The notes beneath the pieces were generated by a model. That model searched no databases. It saw only the letters and a list, made by a program, of their open reading frames with translations, and was not told the origin of the DNA. From positions 1-64,000 of the forward strand of contig JABIKK010000005.1 of assembly GCA_018655015.1 (NCBI GenBank): a stretch of DNA of 64,000 nt, read 5' to 3'. The DNA comes from Candidatus Woesearchaeota archaeon. GTDB taxonomy: Archaea; Nanobdellota; Nanobdellia; SCGC-AAA011-G17; UBA489. The position numbers were made by a program, and so were the translations under genes. Below, piece by piece: positions 1 through 8,553 of this stretch. How positions within the stretch are numbered: position 1 is the first letter of the stretch; every line of letters starts with the position of its first letter.

Positions 1-820
1 ATCTAACCATGGCGCCTGAAGATCTTTCTGATTGTCCTGTTATGGGGTATTTTCTTTCTTGCATACAAGTTAGTATTTCTTGTTGTGTTGCTGGATCCAT
101 ATTTCCAACTTCGTCTATGAATAGTACTCCCTTGTTTGCTTTATGTATCATTCCTGGAACCAATCTTTCATATGCAGGAGTTCCTAATCCTCCGCTTTGT
201 AATGGGTCGTGAAGTACGTCTCCTAAAAGCGCACCCGCATGACTTCCAGTAGCATCAATGAATGGAGCCTTTTCCTTTCTTGAGTTATCTATCAACATCT
301 TGGGAACTTTGATACCCTTTCTTGTTTTCTTGTTTAAATTTAAGAACAAGATAAATATTGCAATAAACATCATTGAGGATATTAATGACGCTGCTGCCAT
401 TATGTCTCCGTATTGTTTTCTAACCCACCAGGGTGAAAAAATTGATATTGCTATTAAGATGTAGAAGAAAATCATTTGACCCTTGAATTGTTTTAAGGAT
501 TCTATTTTGAATTTGTTAACATGTGTTTTTCCTTCTCCTCTGGGAAATATCCTTATTATTGGACTGTGTTCATCAGAAGGATTGTCAAAGGAAAGAATGT
601 CATCCAATTCCCCTTTGGGAATAAGCTCTGCTAATGCTTGACCAGTTAGAGATTTACCCGTTCCGGGTTCTCCAATAAGTAAAACATTTCTTCTTTGTCT
701 TGCGGCTTTTTTTATAATGTCAACTGCTTCTTCTTGGCCAACAATTTGATTTACCGTAGATGGACTTGTCTTTATATCTTTAGTTGTTTTAAATTTTTTA
801 ACAGATTTGGGACTAACCAT
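1..820 (-). CDS. lonB: ATP-dependent protease LonB, archaeal membrane type (partial, 3' end off window)
   Basis: This is the N-terminal 273 residues of archaeal LonB, the membrane-bound AAA+ serine protease that degrades unfolded and regulatory proteins at the inner face of the membrane. The Walker A motif GEPGTGKS is at about residues 50-57. Two hydrophobic membrane segments follow inside the AAA+ domain (about 110-160), which is the hallmark of the archaeal LonB family, and then the Walker B stretch GVLFIDEV (about 235-242). The C-terminal Ser-Lys protease domain lies beyond base 1. The start is the ATG at 818-820. A PRC-barrel gene lies just upstream on the same strand, 25 nt away. Identity is confident from the motif order; catalytic residues cannot be checked here. 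Confidence 0.93.
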   Translation of the reverse strand, partial: MVSPKSVKKFKTTKDIKTSPSTVNQIVGQEEAVDIIKKAARQRRNVLLIGEPGTGKSLTGQALAELIPKGELDDILSFDNPSDEHSPIIRIFPRGEGKTHVNKFKIESLKQFKGQMIFFYILIAISIFSPWWVRKQYGDIMAAASLISSMMFIAIFILFLNLNKKTRKGIKVPKMLIDNSRKEKAPFIDATGSHAGALLGDVLHDPLQSGGLGTPAYERLVPGMIHKANKGVLFIDEVGNMDPATQQEILTCMQERKYPITGQSERSSGAMVR

Positions 821-845
821 TTTAATTGAGTAAACGATTGAAAAA

Positions 846-1109
846 TTAAATTATATCTTCTTCAGATACAACTACAAAGTCTCCAATTGCTATAACTGAG
901 GAGTATGGAATTAGAAGGCTGTTGTTTGAATCTCTTTCCAAATCAAGAGCTTCTGTGTATGTTGTTGCGTTTTTTAGAACTATTTGCATTAATTCACCAG
1001 TTCTTACTTCGAAACTGATGTTGCCTACTTCTCCAAATCTTTTACCTGATTTAGTTACAACTGTTTTTCCTAAAAGTTGTTTTGAGTAGTTTTTTTCTTC
1101 TTCTGCCAT
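846..1109 (-). CDS. PRC-barrel domain protein, 87 aa
   Basis: A small single-domain protein of the PRC-barrel family. The family is a small beta-barrel found at the end of RimM, in photosynthetic reaction centre H subunits and as free-standing archaeal proteins. The typical opening is visible: a short helix, then LLGKTVVTKSGKRFGEVGN, followed by alternating beta strands and a closing segment IGDFVVVSEEDI. Free-standing archaeal PRC-barrels are thought to bind RNA or proteins, with no settled role. It lies 25 nt upstream of lonB on the same strand and probably shares its transcript. A second, related protein is at 16978-17283. Confidence 0.8.
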   Translation of the reverse strand: MAEEEKNYSKQLLGKTVVTKSGKRFGEVGNISFEVRTGELMQIVLKNATTYTEALDLERDSNNSLLIPYSSVIAIGDFVVVSEEDII

Positions 1110-1172
1110 TTTAATTAATTCAACCCTATTTGGTATATAAATCTTTTTGTGTTTGGTTAGTTTTTAAAGGAT

Positions 1173-1820
1173 TTAAATCCTTGATAAAACTGAATCTACA
1201 AAAGACTTTGGAAATGTAGATAGTAAAGAGATTGCTTTAATCTGTGGAGAGATGGTTATCCTTTTTTCTCGATGTTCATTTAAAAAGATGGATAATTTAT
1301 CCTTATCTTGAAGGTTGTTTAAGATATTTAGGATTGAGAGAGTGAATGCTGAATCTACGTCTTCTTGAGATTCACTATTAAGGGATTGAGTTATTTCTTC
1401 CTTTGAGAACTCTACTCCTTCGGAGATGGAAATGTTATCTGATAAGAGATTATCCAAGGATTGGTCTGAGAATGTGAATATTTTGAAGTATTCATCGCTA
1501 ATATCCGTTTGATCACTAGTGACCTCTTCCTTTAGGAGTAATAATTCTTCTTTTGTGAACGAAGTCGGTTTGGATTCTAAGAAATCTATAGATATTGCAG
1601 ATTTGTAATCTTCATCTTTTTCATAAACAAATAATGAGTTTGATTTTTGGAGTTGACTTAGACTCTTGGCATCTGAAATAACGACTGCCGCAACTATGAG
1701 TGATATAATAAAGAATACAATGAATACAATGAATACGGCCTTAGTTATGCTTTTGATAATAAAGAAGATTATTAGGAAAATGATTATTGAGAATAAAAAT
1801 ATCCAAAACAATATAGTCAT
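1173..1820 (-). CDS. Unknown membrane-anchored protein, 215 aa
   Basis: I do not recognise the family. The first 50 residues form two hydrophobic segments (about 2-24 and 28-49). A hydrophilic, Ser/Glu/Lys-rich cytoplasmic or external part of about 160 residues follows, predicted mostly helical, with no cysteines and no recognisable catalytic motif. The gene reads away from the candidate origin and lies upstream of the PRC-barrel gene on the same strand with a 63 nt gap, so co-transcription with it and lonB is possible. The start is the ATG at 1818-1820. The ORF is supported by sensible amino-acid composition and compact spacing; function is unknown. Confidence 0.6.
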   Translation of the reverse strand: MTILFWIFLFSIIIFLIIFFIIKSITKAVFIVFIVFFIISLIVAAVVISDAKSLSQLQKSNSLFVYEKDEDYKSAISIDFLESKPTSFTKEELLLLKEEVTSDQTDISDEYFKIFTFSDQSLDNLLSDNISISEGVEFSKEEITQSLNSESQEDVDSAFTLSILNILNNLQDKDKLSIFLNEHREKRITISPQIKAISLLSTFPKSFVDSVLSRI

Positions 1821-1860
1821 GACTGTTTAAAAAAAGAAGTAGAATATAAACTTGTTGATG

Positions 1861-1888
1861 GGTGTCACACCTTGATTTCTTATGGAAT
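1861..1888 (-). promoter_or_regulatory. ORB-like box, left, inverted
   Basis: Read on the minus strand it is TTCCATAAGAAATCAAGGTG followed by TGACACC. It lines up with the right box: TTCC, a 4 base spacer, GAAA, then AAGGTGTG against ATGGTGTG. Archaeal origin recognition boxes have a TTCC-n-GGAAAC dyad plus a G-run. This copy is the weaker one, with an imperfect dyad. Confidence 0.45.
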
Positions 1889-1960
1889 TAAAATTAAGAG
1901 GAAAAACATTTGGAATGCCACGTAAAAGCTTAAACACAAAGAAGAAGGTCTGAAACTATT

Positions 1961-2095
1961 GTTTATTTATTTTATTTATTTTTATTTATAAGATTAATTA
2001 TATTATATTATATTATATTATAATCTTTATTTTATTTGTTCTATTTTTTTATTAATTTATTTTTTAGTATTTTATTTTCGAGAATTTTGGATTTT
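1961..2095. repeat. AT-rich core, likely duplex unwinding element
   Basis: About 135 bases with only a handful of G or C. They include TTTATT-type repeats at 1963-1988 and a TATTA tandem repeat at 1999-2023. It lies between the two ORB-like boxes, as expected for a DNA unwinding element. Confidence 0.55.
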
Positions 2096-2109
2096 GTTTA
2101 TAAATAATT

Positions 2110-2137
2110 TTTCCAATGGAAACTATGGTGTGGGGTT
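2110..2137 (+). promoter_or_regulatory. ORB-like box, right
   Basis: The sequence is TTTCCAATGGAAACTATGGT followed by GTGGGGTT. It has the dyad TTCC-AA-TGGAAAC and a downstream G-string, closely matching the family consensus of archaeal origin recognition boxes bound by Orc1/Cdc6. It lies 54 nt before the cdc6 start. Confidence 0.6.
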
Positions 2138-2190
2138 TTGTTTGGCATCACAGATATCCTTAAATAAAATCTGCGGTTTCATCAGGATAA

Positions 2191-3408
2191 ATGGTTGATG
2201 TCAAGAATTTTCTGAGAGATTATGCGAAAAAAGAGAGTTTATTCAAAAATAAAAAAGTTTTACAGTCTAATTATACGCCAGATAAAGTTCCTTATAGGGA
2301 GGATCAAATCAACCTTTTAGCAGGCATTCTCGCACCTTCTTTGCGTATGGAAAGGCCAAGTAACATTTTTCTTTATGGTAAGACTGGAACTGGCAAAACT
2401 CTTGCAATTAAACATGTGACTGATCAAATTTTAGAGGTTGCTAAAGAAAGCAATCTTAATCTTAGGGTTATTTACCTTAATTGTAAACTGAAAAGGATTG
2501 CTGATACTGAATATAGGCTAATAGCTCAGATATCAAGAGAATTAGGGCAGGACATCCCTCCTACAGGGTTGCCTACTGATGAAGTATACAAGATATTTAC
2601 TAAGATTCTTGAAGAAAATAAAATGTTGTTGCTTTTGGTTTTAGATGAAATTGACGAGGTTGTTAAGAATACAGGTGATAAAATTTTATACAATCTAACA
2701 AGGTTAAATTCTGAATTAAAAAATAGTGAGATATCTATTGTAGGTATTAGTAATGATTTAATGTTTATTGATCAAGTTGATCCCCGTGTTAAAAGTAGTT
2801 TAAGTGAGGAAGAACTTGTTTTCCCCCCCTACAACGCAATACAATTACAAAAAATATTGAAAGAGAGATCTGATATCTCCTTTGAGAAAAGTGTTATCGG
2901 GGAAGGAGTAATTGAAAAATGTGCAGCTTATGCTGCTAAAGAACATGGTGATGCACGGAGAGCTTTAGAATTGTTAAGAGTTGCTGGTGAGTTGGCTGAG
3001 CGGAATAATTCTGAAAAGATTGCAGTTAAATTTATAGATCAAGCAGAAGAAAAAATTGAAAGAGATCGCGTTATTGATATTGTTTCTACACAACCCAAAC
3101 AATTCAAAATAACATTGTACAGTATTTTACTGTTCTCGAACTTATGCTCCAAAAATGGAAATTCCCAAGATATATACACTGGTGATATTTACGAGTTGTA
3201 TAAAGAAAATTGCTTAAAATGCGGCACTAAACCCCTAACGCAAAGACGAATTGGCGATATTATAGCTGAGTTAGATATGTTAGGAATAATTAATGCTAGA
3301 GTGATAAGCAAAGGGAGGTATGGTAGGACTAGAAGGATTACGTTGGGAGTTCCAGAAAACATTACAAAAAAGATTAACGATATGTTGAAGGAAGGACTTG
3401 GGTTATGA
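2191..3408 (+). CDS. cdc6: Orc1/Cdc6 replication initiator
   Basis: An AAA+ initiator that binds origin recognition boxes and recruits the MCM helicase. Walker A GKTGTGKT is at residues 63-70 and Walker B LLLVLDEIDE at about 146-155. The sensor-2 region HGDARRALELLR is near 250, and a winged-helix DNA-binding domain occupies about 300-400. At 405 residues it has the usual family length. The ATG at 2191 is about 25 nt after a TATA-like element, suggesting a leaderless message. The stop overlaps the start of the PolD small subunit by 4 nt, so initiator and polymerase are translationally linked. An autoregulatory link to the ORB-like box upstream is plausible. Confidence 0.95.
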   Translation: MVDVKNFLRDYAKKESLFKNKKVLQSNYTPDKVPYREDQINLLAGILAPSLRMERPSNIFLYGKTGTGKTLAIKHVTDQILEVAKESNLNLRVIYLNCKLKRIADTEYRLIAQISRELGQDIPPTGLPTDEVYKIFTKILEENKMLLLLVLDEIDEVVKNTGDKILYNLTRLNSELKNSEISIVGISNDLMFIDQVDPRVKSSLSEEELVFPPYNAIQLQKILKERSDISFEKSVIGEGVIEKCAAYAAKEHGDARRALELLRVAGELAERNNSEKIAVKFIDQAEEKIERDRVIDIVSTQPKQFKITLYSILLFSNLCSKNGNSQDIYTGDIYELYKENCLKCGTKPLTQRRIGDIIAELDMLGIINARVISKGRYGRTRRITLGVPENITKKINDMLKEGLGL

Positions 3409-5108
3409 CACAGAAAATAAATAAGGAAGTTTTAGAGTCTTTTCTAGAAAAAGGTTTTTTATTAGCGCCCGATATTTTAGACGAAGAGGGTTTCGATTCA
3501 GATTTTTTGAACTTAGTTGACACAAGAATATTATCAAAAGATAAACCTGTTGTTATTGGATTAGATATTTACAAAGGAGTTTCTAGAAAGGGTGTTTCTG
3601 GCATTAATTGGATTGAATTTGAGAAGAGTAGAGTTTTGCATGAGAAGGGAAAAACAAATAGAGTTTATTCTTCATTTTTAGAATTAATTTTTGATGAACC
3701 TAAGGAAGAACAGGGATACACAATAATAAAAAAAGAAGAACCTGTCGAAGAAGTTATTGAGGAGGTTGTGGATGAAGTTCCTGTTAAGGTTGAGAAAAAT
3801 CAAACTAGCTTGTTGGATGCAGGTTATCCTCTGAAAGTTGTAACTAGTTATGGTGATGAATCCAAACTTAGAGAAGTTAAAGATTTTGTTAATCATTACA
3901 AAAGTAGGTATAATTTTTTGAGAAAGCTTGTTGCTGGAAGACAAGAAATGCAGAATGTTATTTCTATTAATCGTGCTGCACCCAAGGAACGTGGGGACAA
4001 GGTCGCTCTTATTGGTTTAGTGTATGACAAGAGAATTACTAAGAAAGGTAATACTATGATCACATTAGAGGATACAACTGGGACAATTAGGGTTATTTTT
4101 GATGCCAATAAAGCAAAAGGTATCGAATATTTGTGTAATGATGAATTAATTGGTGTTGTTGGAACTGTTAATGAAAATTTTATGTTCGCAACTGAATTAA
4201 TTTTTCCAGATATACCTGAAAAAATCGAGACTAAATTGTTTAATGAAGAAGTTTGTGGTGCGTTTATTTCTGATGTTCATGTTGGAAGTACTTGGTTTAT
4301 TGAAGATAAGTTTTTAGAATTAATTGATTGGTTGAATGGAAAACACAAGGATCCTAAGATGGTTGAGCTGAGTAAGAAAATCAAATTTTTGTTTATTACT
4401 GGCGATATGGTTGATGGTGTAGGAATTTATCCCAATCAAGATAAAGAATTAACAATAAAGAGTATCAGAGGACAGTATGATCGCTGTACCGAATTTATTA
4501 AGATGATCCGAGAGGATATTCAAATTATTTTATGTCCTGGCAACCATGATGCGAGAAGAATTGCCGAACCACAACCACCTTTAGATGTTTATGCAGAGTC
4601 TTTAAAGCAAATAAAAAATTTAACGTTGGTTTCTAATCCCGCGATGGTTAATGTTCTGGGGAAAGAAGGTTTTGAAGGGTTCAACATTTTACTTTATCAT
4701 GGATATAGCTATGATTACTATGCGGCTAATATAGGCCCAATTATGCAGGACGGTGGCTATGATCGTGGTGATTTAATAATGAAGTTTTTGTTAAAGAAAA
4801 GACACCTTGCTCCAGTTCATACTTCTACCTTGTTTGTTCCAAACGGTAAAGAAGATTATTTAGTTATTGATCAAGTTCCAGATATTTTTGTTTCTGGACA
4901 TATTCACAAAAGTTCAGTTTCGAAGTATAAGGGTGTTACAAATATTATGGGGTCTTGTTGGCAATATAAAACAGATTTCCAAGAAAAAGTTGGACATCAT
5001 CCAGAGTACTGTAAAGTTCCGATTTTTAATTTTGGAACAGGCGATACAACAATTATAGACTTTGCACCAGAGAATAAAGCTCTCAATAAAGAAAATGGAA
5101 ATGAATGA
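3405..5108 (+). CDS. polB: DNA polymerase II (family D) small subunit DP1
   Basis: The proofreading subunit of archaeal replicative polymerase D. The N-terminal ~190 residues are poorly conserved, with an acidic linker near 105-130. An OB fold (about 195-275) follows. The C-terminal calcineurin/Mre11-like phosphoesterase carries all expected metal motifs: SDVHVGS (~288), GDMVDG (~332), CPGNHDARR (~376) and SGHIHKS (~496), so the 3'-5' exonuclease should be active. The gene starts in an ATGA overlap with cdc6 and ends inside the start of the large-subunit gene. At 567 residues it is slightly short for the family. Confident assignment. Confidence 0.95.
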   Translation: MTQKINKEVLESFLEKGFLLAPDILDEEGFDSDFLNLVDTRILSKDKPVVIGLDIYKGVSRKGVSGINWIEFEKSRVLHEKGKTNRVYSSFLELIFDEPKEEQGYTIIKKEEPVEEVIEEVVDEVPVKVEKNQTSLLDAGYPLKVVTSYGDESKLREVKDFVNHYKSRYNFLRKLVAGRQEMQNVISINRAAPKERGDKVALIGLVYDKRITKKGNTMITLEDTTGTIRVIFDANKAKGIEYLCNDELIGVVGTVNENFMFATELIFPDIPEKIETKLFNEEVCGAFISDVHVGSTWFIEDKFLELIDWLNGKHKDPKMVELSKKIKFLFITGDMVDGVGIYPNQDKELTIKSIRGQYDRCTEFIKMIREDIQIILCPGNHDARRIAEPQPPLDVYAESLKQIKNLTLVSNPAMVNVLGKEGFEGFNILLYHGYSYDYYAANIGPIMQDGGYDRGDLIMKFLLKKRHLAPVHTSTLFVPNGKEDYLVIDQVPDIFVSGHIHKSSVSKYKGVTNIMGSCWQYKTDFQEKVGHHPEYCKVPIFNFGTGDTTIIDFAPENKALNKENGNE

Positions 5109-8100
5109 AGAAACAAAAAATTACCTTGAAGGTATTGATTCGGAAGTGAACATAGTACTTGCTTTAGCAAATAGATGTAGGGCTAAAGGTCTAGATCCCG
5201 AGGATCATGTTGAAATTATGCTTGCAAAGAATATGGCTGAAAGAGTTGTTGGAATTATTAGTGTTGTTGCGCCCGAGTTGAAAGGTTCTGGGTTAGTTGA
5301 AAGGATACATGAACTTGAAGAAAAATACGGTATGCAGGATTGGAGAATTGCTTTAACTGTTGCACTCGAAACTGCTCAAGAAAAATTTGTTAAATTTGAT
5401 GATAAGGTTAAAGCCATGGAAATAGGCTTAAGGGTAGGTATGGCTTATATTACCAATGGTGTTGTTTCTTCCCCATTAGAGGGATTTACGAAATTAGAAG
5501 TTAAAAAAAGACGGGATGGTAAGGAGTACTTAGCATTGTTTTATTCTGGCCCTATTAGAAGTGCTGGTGGAACTGCAAGTAGCGTTTCTTTGATTATAGG
5601 CGATTACATTAGGAAGAATATGGGGTATGAACCTTATGATCCAGATGAAACAGAAGTAAGAAGAATGTGCACAGAACTAACAGATTACCATGAGAGGATT
5701 ACTAATTTACAATATTTTCCTTCTGATGAAGAAATAACTTTTCTGATTAACAATATTCCAATCCAAATTGATGGCGACCCAAGTGAAAAAATTGAAGTAA
5801 GTAATTACAAACGTCTTGATAGAATTGAAACGGATAGAATCAGGAATGGTGTTTGTTTAGTAACTGGCGAAGGAATTGCCCAGAAAGCTCCAAAACTTTG
5901 GAAGCAATTATCTGTTTGGGGAAAAGACTTTGGTTTAGAGAACTGGAATTTCTTGAAAGATTTTGTTGATTTACAAAAGAATGTAAAAGCAAAAAAGGAA
6001 GTTAAACCCGAAGGTGAAAAAGATGAGAAAGTAAAACCTGATTACACTTTTATCAAAGATATTGTGGCAGGAAGACCTGTGTTCACACATCCAATGGCTA
6101 AAGGTGGTTTTAGGCTAAGGTATGGCAGGACTAGGGTTTCTGGCTTTTCTGTAGATTCACTACACTCTGCAACAATGGCTGTTTTACAAGACTATATTGC
6201 GATAGGTACACAGTTGAAAGTTGAACGCCCTGGGAAAAGTACAGTTATTACCGTTTGTGATTCAATTGAGGGTCCAATTGTAAAATTAGAAGATGGATCT
6301 GTTTGTAAATTAGACTCAGTAGAAAAAGCAAAAGCTGTGAGGGACAAAATTAAAGAAATTATCTACTTAGGGGATATTCTAATTTGTTATGGTGATTTTT
6401 TTAATAGAGGTCATGGACTAGTTCCTGTTGGTTATTGTGAAGAGTGGTGGGCGCAAGAAGTTTTAGAGGCTGCTGAGAAAAAAGGTAGTGGTTATTTTGA
6501 AGAGTTATTGGAAAAAATAAAAAAAGATTATTTCTGTGAAATTTCTTTAGAAGAAGCAATAAATATTTCTGAAACTTTTAGTGTAGCATTGCATCCAAAA
6601 TATACATATAATTTTTCTGCGATAAGTATGGATGAATTAAAAGAAGTTAGTGAATGGGTTAAGAGTGGAAGTTTTTTAGAGGCTAAAGTCGTTTTACCTT
6701 TTAATGATAAAATTACTGCTAAAAGATCACTTGAATTATTAGGGGTACCCCACAAAGTTGTTAGTAATGAATATGTTGTAGTGTTTGGGGTGGATTCTAA
6801 GTTGTTGAAGTTTTATTTTGATAATCTGGATTTTAGCAAAGGAAGCGTCCTGGAGGCTTTAAACAAGAAGTTTCCAATCGCAGATAAGTTGGGAACAACA
6901 GTTGGTGCAAGAATGGGTAGGCCTGAAAAAGCAAAGATGAGAAAGTTAACTGGAAGCCCCCACGTATTATTTCCTGTTGGGGAAGAAGGGGGAAGATTGA
7001 GATCTTTTCAATGTGCAGTTGATGTTGGAAAAGTTAAGAATCAATTTCCAGTATACTCTTGTGAGTGTGGTAATGAATCTGTGTACCCTACTTGTGAAAA
7101 GTGTGGTAAACCTACCAAGAAAAAATATCTTTGTAGAAAGTGTGGAATGACAGAGGTTAAGTGTCATCCCGAAGAGATTACTGAACATAAAATGTGGGAT
7201 TTAGAAATTGGTAAATACTTTGATAGTGCTGTAAAACTTTCAGGTATAAACCGAAGTATGCTACCTGATTTAGTTAAGGGTGTGAGGGGGACTAGTAACA
7301 AGAACCACGTGCCTGAGAATTTAGTTAAGGGTTTGTTAAGAGCTAAACATAAAATATATGTGAACAAGGATGGAACGACAAGATATGATATGACTGAATT
7401 ACCAGTTACACATTTTAAAGCGAAAGAAATTGGTACAAGTGTAGAACAATTGAAAAAATTAGGTTACCTTAAAGATATTTCTGGAAATGATTTGGTTGAT
7501 GAAGATCAAGTTTTAGAATTAAAAATACAGGATGTAATTATGCCCGCACCCCAGGGAGCACCCGAAGAAGGCTCAGATGCTGTTTTTACAAGGGTTACAC
7601 AATTTGTTGATGAATTACTTACTAATGTTTATGGCGAAAAAGGATTTTACAATGTTAAGTCTAAAAATGATTTAGTGGGTCAATTAGTTCTTGCTTTAGC
7701 ACCCCATATAAGTTCCGGTGCAGTTGGAAGAATTATTGGCTTTAGCAATGCTCAAGGAATTTTAGCTCATCCTTACTTTCATAGTATGGTAAGAAGGGAT
7801 TGTGATGGTGATGAACTTTGTTGTATTATGCTAGTTGATGCAATGTTGAATTTTTCAAGACAGTACTTGCCTGCACATCGTGGGAGTACACAAGATGCAC
7901 CTTTGGTTCTTACAAGTATTTTGACTCCTGCGGAAGTTGACGACATGGTTTTTGATATGGATGTTGCATGGAAATATCCCTTGGAGTTGTATAGGGCAGC
8001 ACAAAATTGTGGAAAGCCATGGGATATTAAAATTGATCAGTTAGGTAGTAGGTTGGGAACAGAAAGACAATACTTCGATATGGGTTATACTCATAAGGTG

Positions 8101-8553
8101 AGCGATTTCAACGCGGCTGTTAATTGTAGCGCGTATAAGACATTGCCAACTATGGATGAAAAGGTTCAAGGTCAGATGGTTGTTGCACAACAAGTTAGAG
8201 CAGTTAAAACTGATGATGTTGCAAGATTAGTTATTGAAAGACATTTTATTCGGGATATCAAGGGTAATTTGAGGAAGTTTAGTATGCAACAGTTTAGGTG
8301 TGTTAAATGTAATGAAAAGTATCGTAGACCTCCGATTGCAGGGCACTGTACCCAAGGAAAGTGTTTCGGGAAGATTATATTTACAATTTCTCAAGGGAGC
8401 ATTGTGAAGTATTTGGAGCCTAGTTTGAAATTAGCTGAGCAGTTTAAGATTTCTTCTTACTTACAAGAAACTTTAGATATAACCAAGATGAGGGTCGAAA
8501 GTATTTTTGGTAAGACTCCCGAAAAGCAAGAAGGACTTGTTAAGTTTTTTTAA
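5095..8553 (+). CDS. polC: DNA polymerase II (family D) large subunit DP2
   Basis: The catalytic subunit of polymerase D, with the double-psi beta-barrel fold shared with RNA polymerases. The catalytic motif RRDCDGDE is at about residues 900-907, with no intein inserted there. A Cys-rich zinc module is at about 655-700, and a second (CVKCNE, then CTQGKC) near 1068-1092. The last eight residues, QEGLVKFF, form a canonical PCNA-binding PIP box. I take the ATG at 5095 (or 5101) because the family starts just before the EETKNYLEGI-like helix; the upstream ATG at 5062 would add 11 unrelated residues inside DP1. The length is 1152 residues. Its 3' end overlaps the convergent transporter gene by 4 nt. 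Confidence 0.95.
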   Translation: MEMNEETKNYLEGIDSEVNIVLALANRCRAKGLDPEDHVEIMLAKNMAERVVGIISVVAPELKGSGLVERIHELEEKYGMQDWRIALTVALETAQEKFVKFDDKVKAMEIGLRVGMAYITNGVVSSPLEGFTKLEVKKRRDGKEYLALFYSGPIRSAGGTASSVSLIIGDYIRKNMGYEPYDPDETEVRRMCTELTDYHERITNLQYFPSDEEITFLINNIPIQIDGDPSEKIEVSNYKRLDRIETDRIRNGVCLVTGEGIAQKAPKLWKQLSVWGKDFGLENWNFLKDFVDLQKNVKAKKEVKPEGEKDEKVKPDYTFIKDIVAGRPVFTHPMAKGGFRLRYGRTRVSGFSVDSLHSATMAVLQDYIAIGTQLKVERPGKSTVITVCDSIEGPIVKLEDGSVCKLDSVEKAKAVRDKIKEIIYLGDILICYGDFFNRGHGLVPVGYCEEWWAQEVLEAAEKKGSGYFEELLEKIKKDYFCEISLEEAINISETFSVALHPKYTYNFSAISMDELKEVSEWVKSGSFLEAKVVLPFNDKITAKRSLELLGVPHKVVSNEYVVVFGVDSKLLKFYFDNLDFSKGSVLEALNKKFPIADKLGTTVGARMGRPEKAKMRKLTGSPHVLFPVGEEGGRLRSFQCAVDVGKVKNQFPVYSCECGNESVYPTCEKCGKPTKKKYLCRKCGMTEVKCHPEEITEHKMWDLEIGKYFDSAVKLSGINRSMLPDLVKGVRGTSNKNHVPENLVKGLLRAKHKIYVNKDGTTRYDMTELPVTHFKAKEIGTSVEQLKKLGYLKDISGNDLVDEDQVLELKIQDVIMPAPQGAPEEGSDAVFTRVTQFVDELLTNVYGEKGFYNVKSKNDLVGQLVLALAPHISSGAVGRIIGFSNAQGILAHPYFHSMVRRDCDGDELCCIMLVDAMLNFSRQYLPAHRGSTQDAPLVLTSILTPAEVDDMVFDMDVAWKYPLELYRAAQNCGKPWDIKIDQLGSRLGTERQYFDMGYTHKVSDFNAAVNCSAYKTLPTMDEKVQGQMVVAQQVRAVKTDDVARLVIERHFIRDIKGNLRKFSMQQFRCVKCNEKYRRPPIAGHCTQGKCFGKIIFTISQGSIVKYLEPSLKLAEQFKISSYLQETLDITKMRVESIFGKTPEKQEGLVKFF

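Larger units (their letters stand above)
1857..2190. other. Candidate replication origin (oriC) beside orc1/cdc6
   Basis: This is the only gene-free stretch over 300 bases in the window. It lies directly upstream of orc1/cdc6 and the PolD operon, the position of oriC in Pyrococcus and relatives. It contains two ORB-like boxes in opposite orientation (1861-1888 and 2110-2137) around an almost pure A/T core (1961-2095). In both boxes the G-rich tail points away from the core. A TATA-like element (CCTTAAATAAA, 2158-2168) just before the cdc6 ATG would serve the gene. The architecture is seen; origin activity is inferred. Confidence 0.6.

Noticed and set aside
1999-2023. CRISPR-like repetition (TATTA repeats)
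   Set aside because: It is a short simple tandem repeat without spacers. No CRISPR array or cas gene is seen in the window.
7700-7900. Intein at the PolC active site
   Set aside because: The RRDCDGDE region reads continuously into the conserved sequence after it; no intein block is found.
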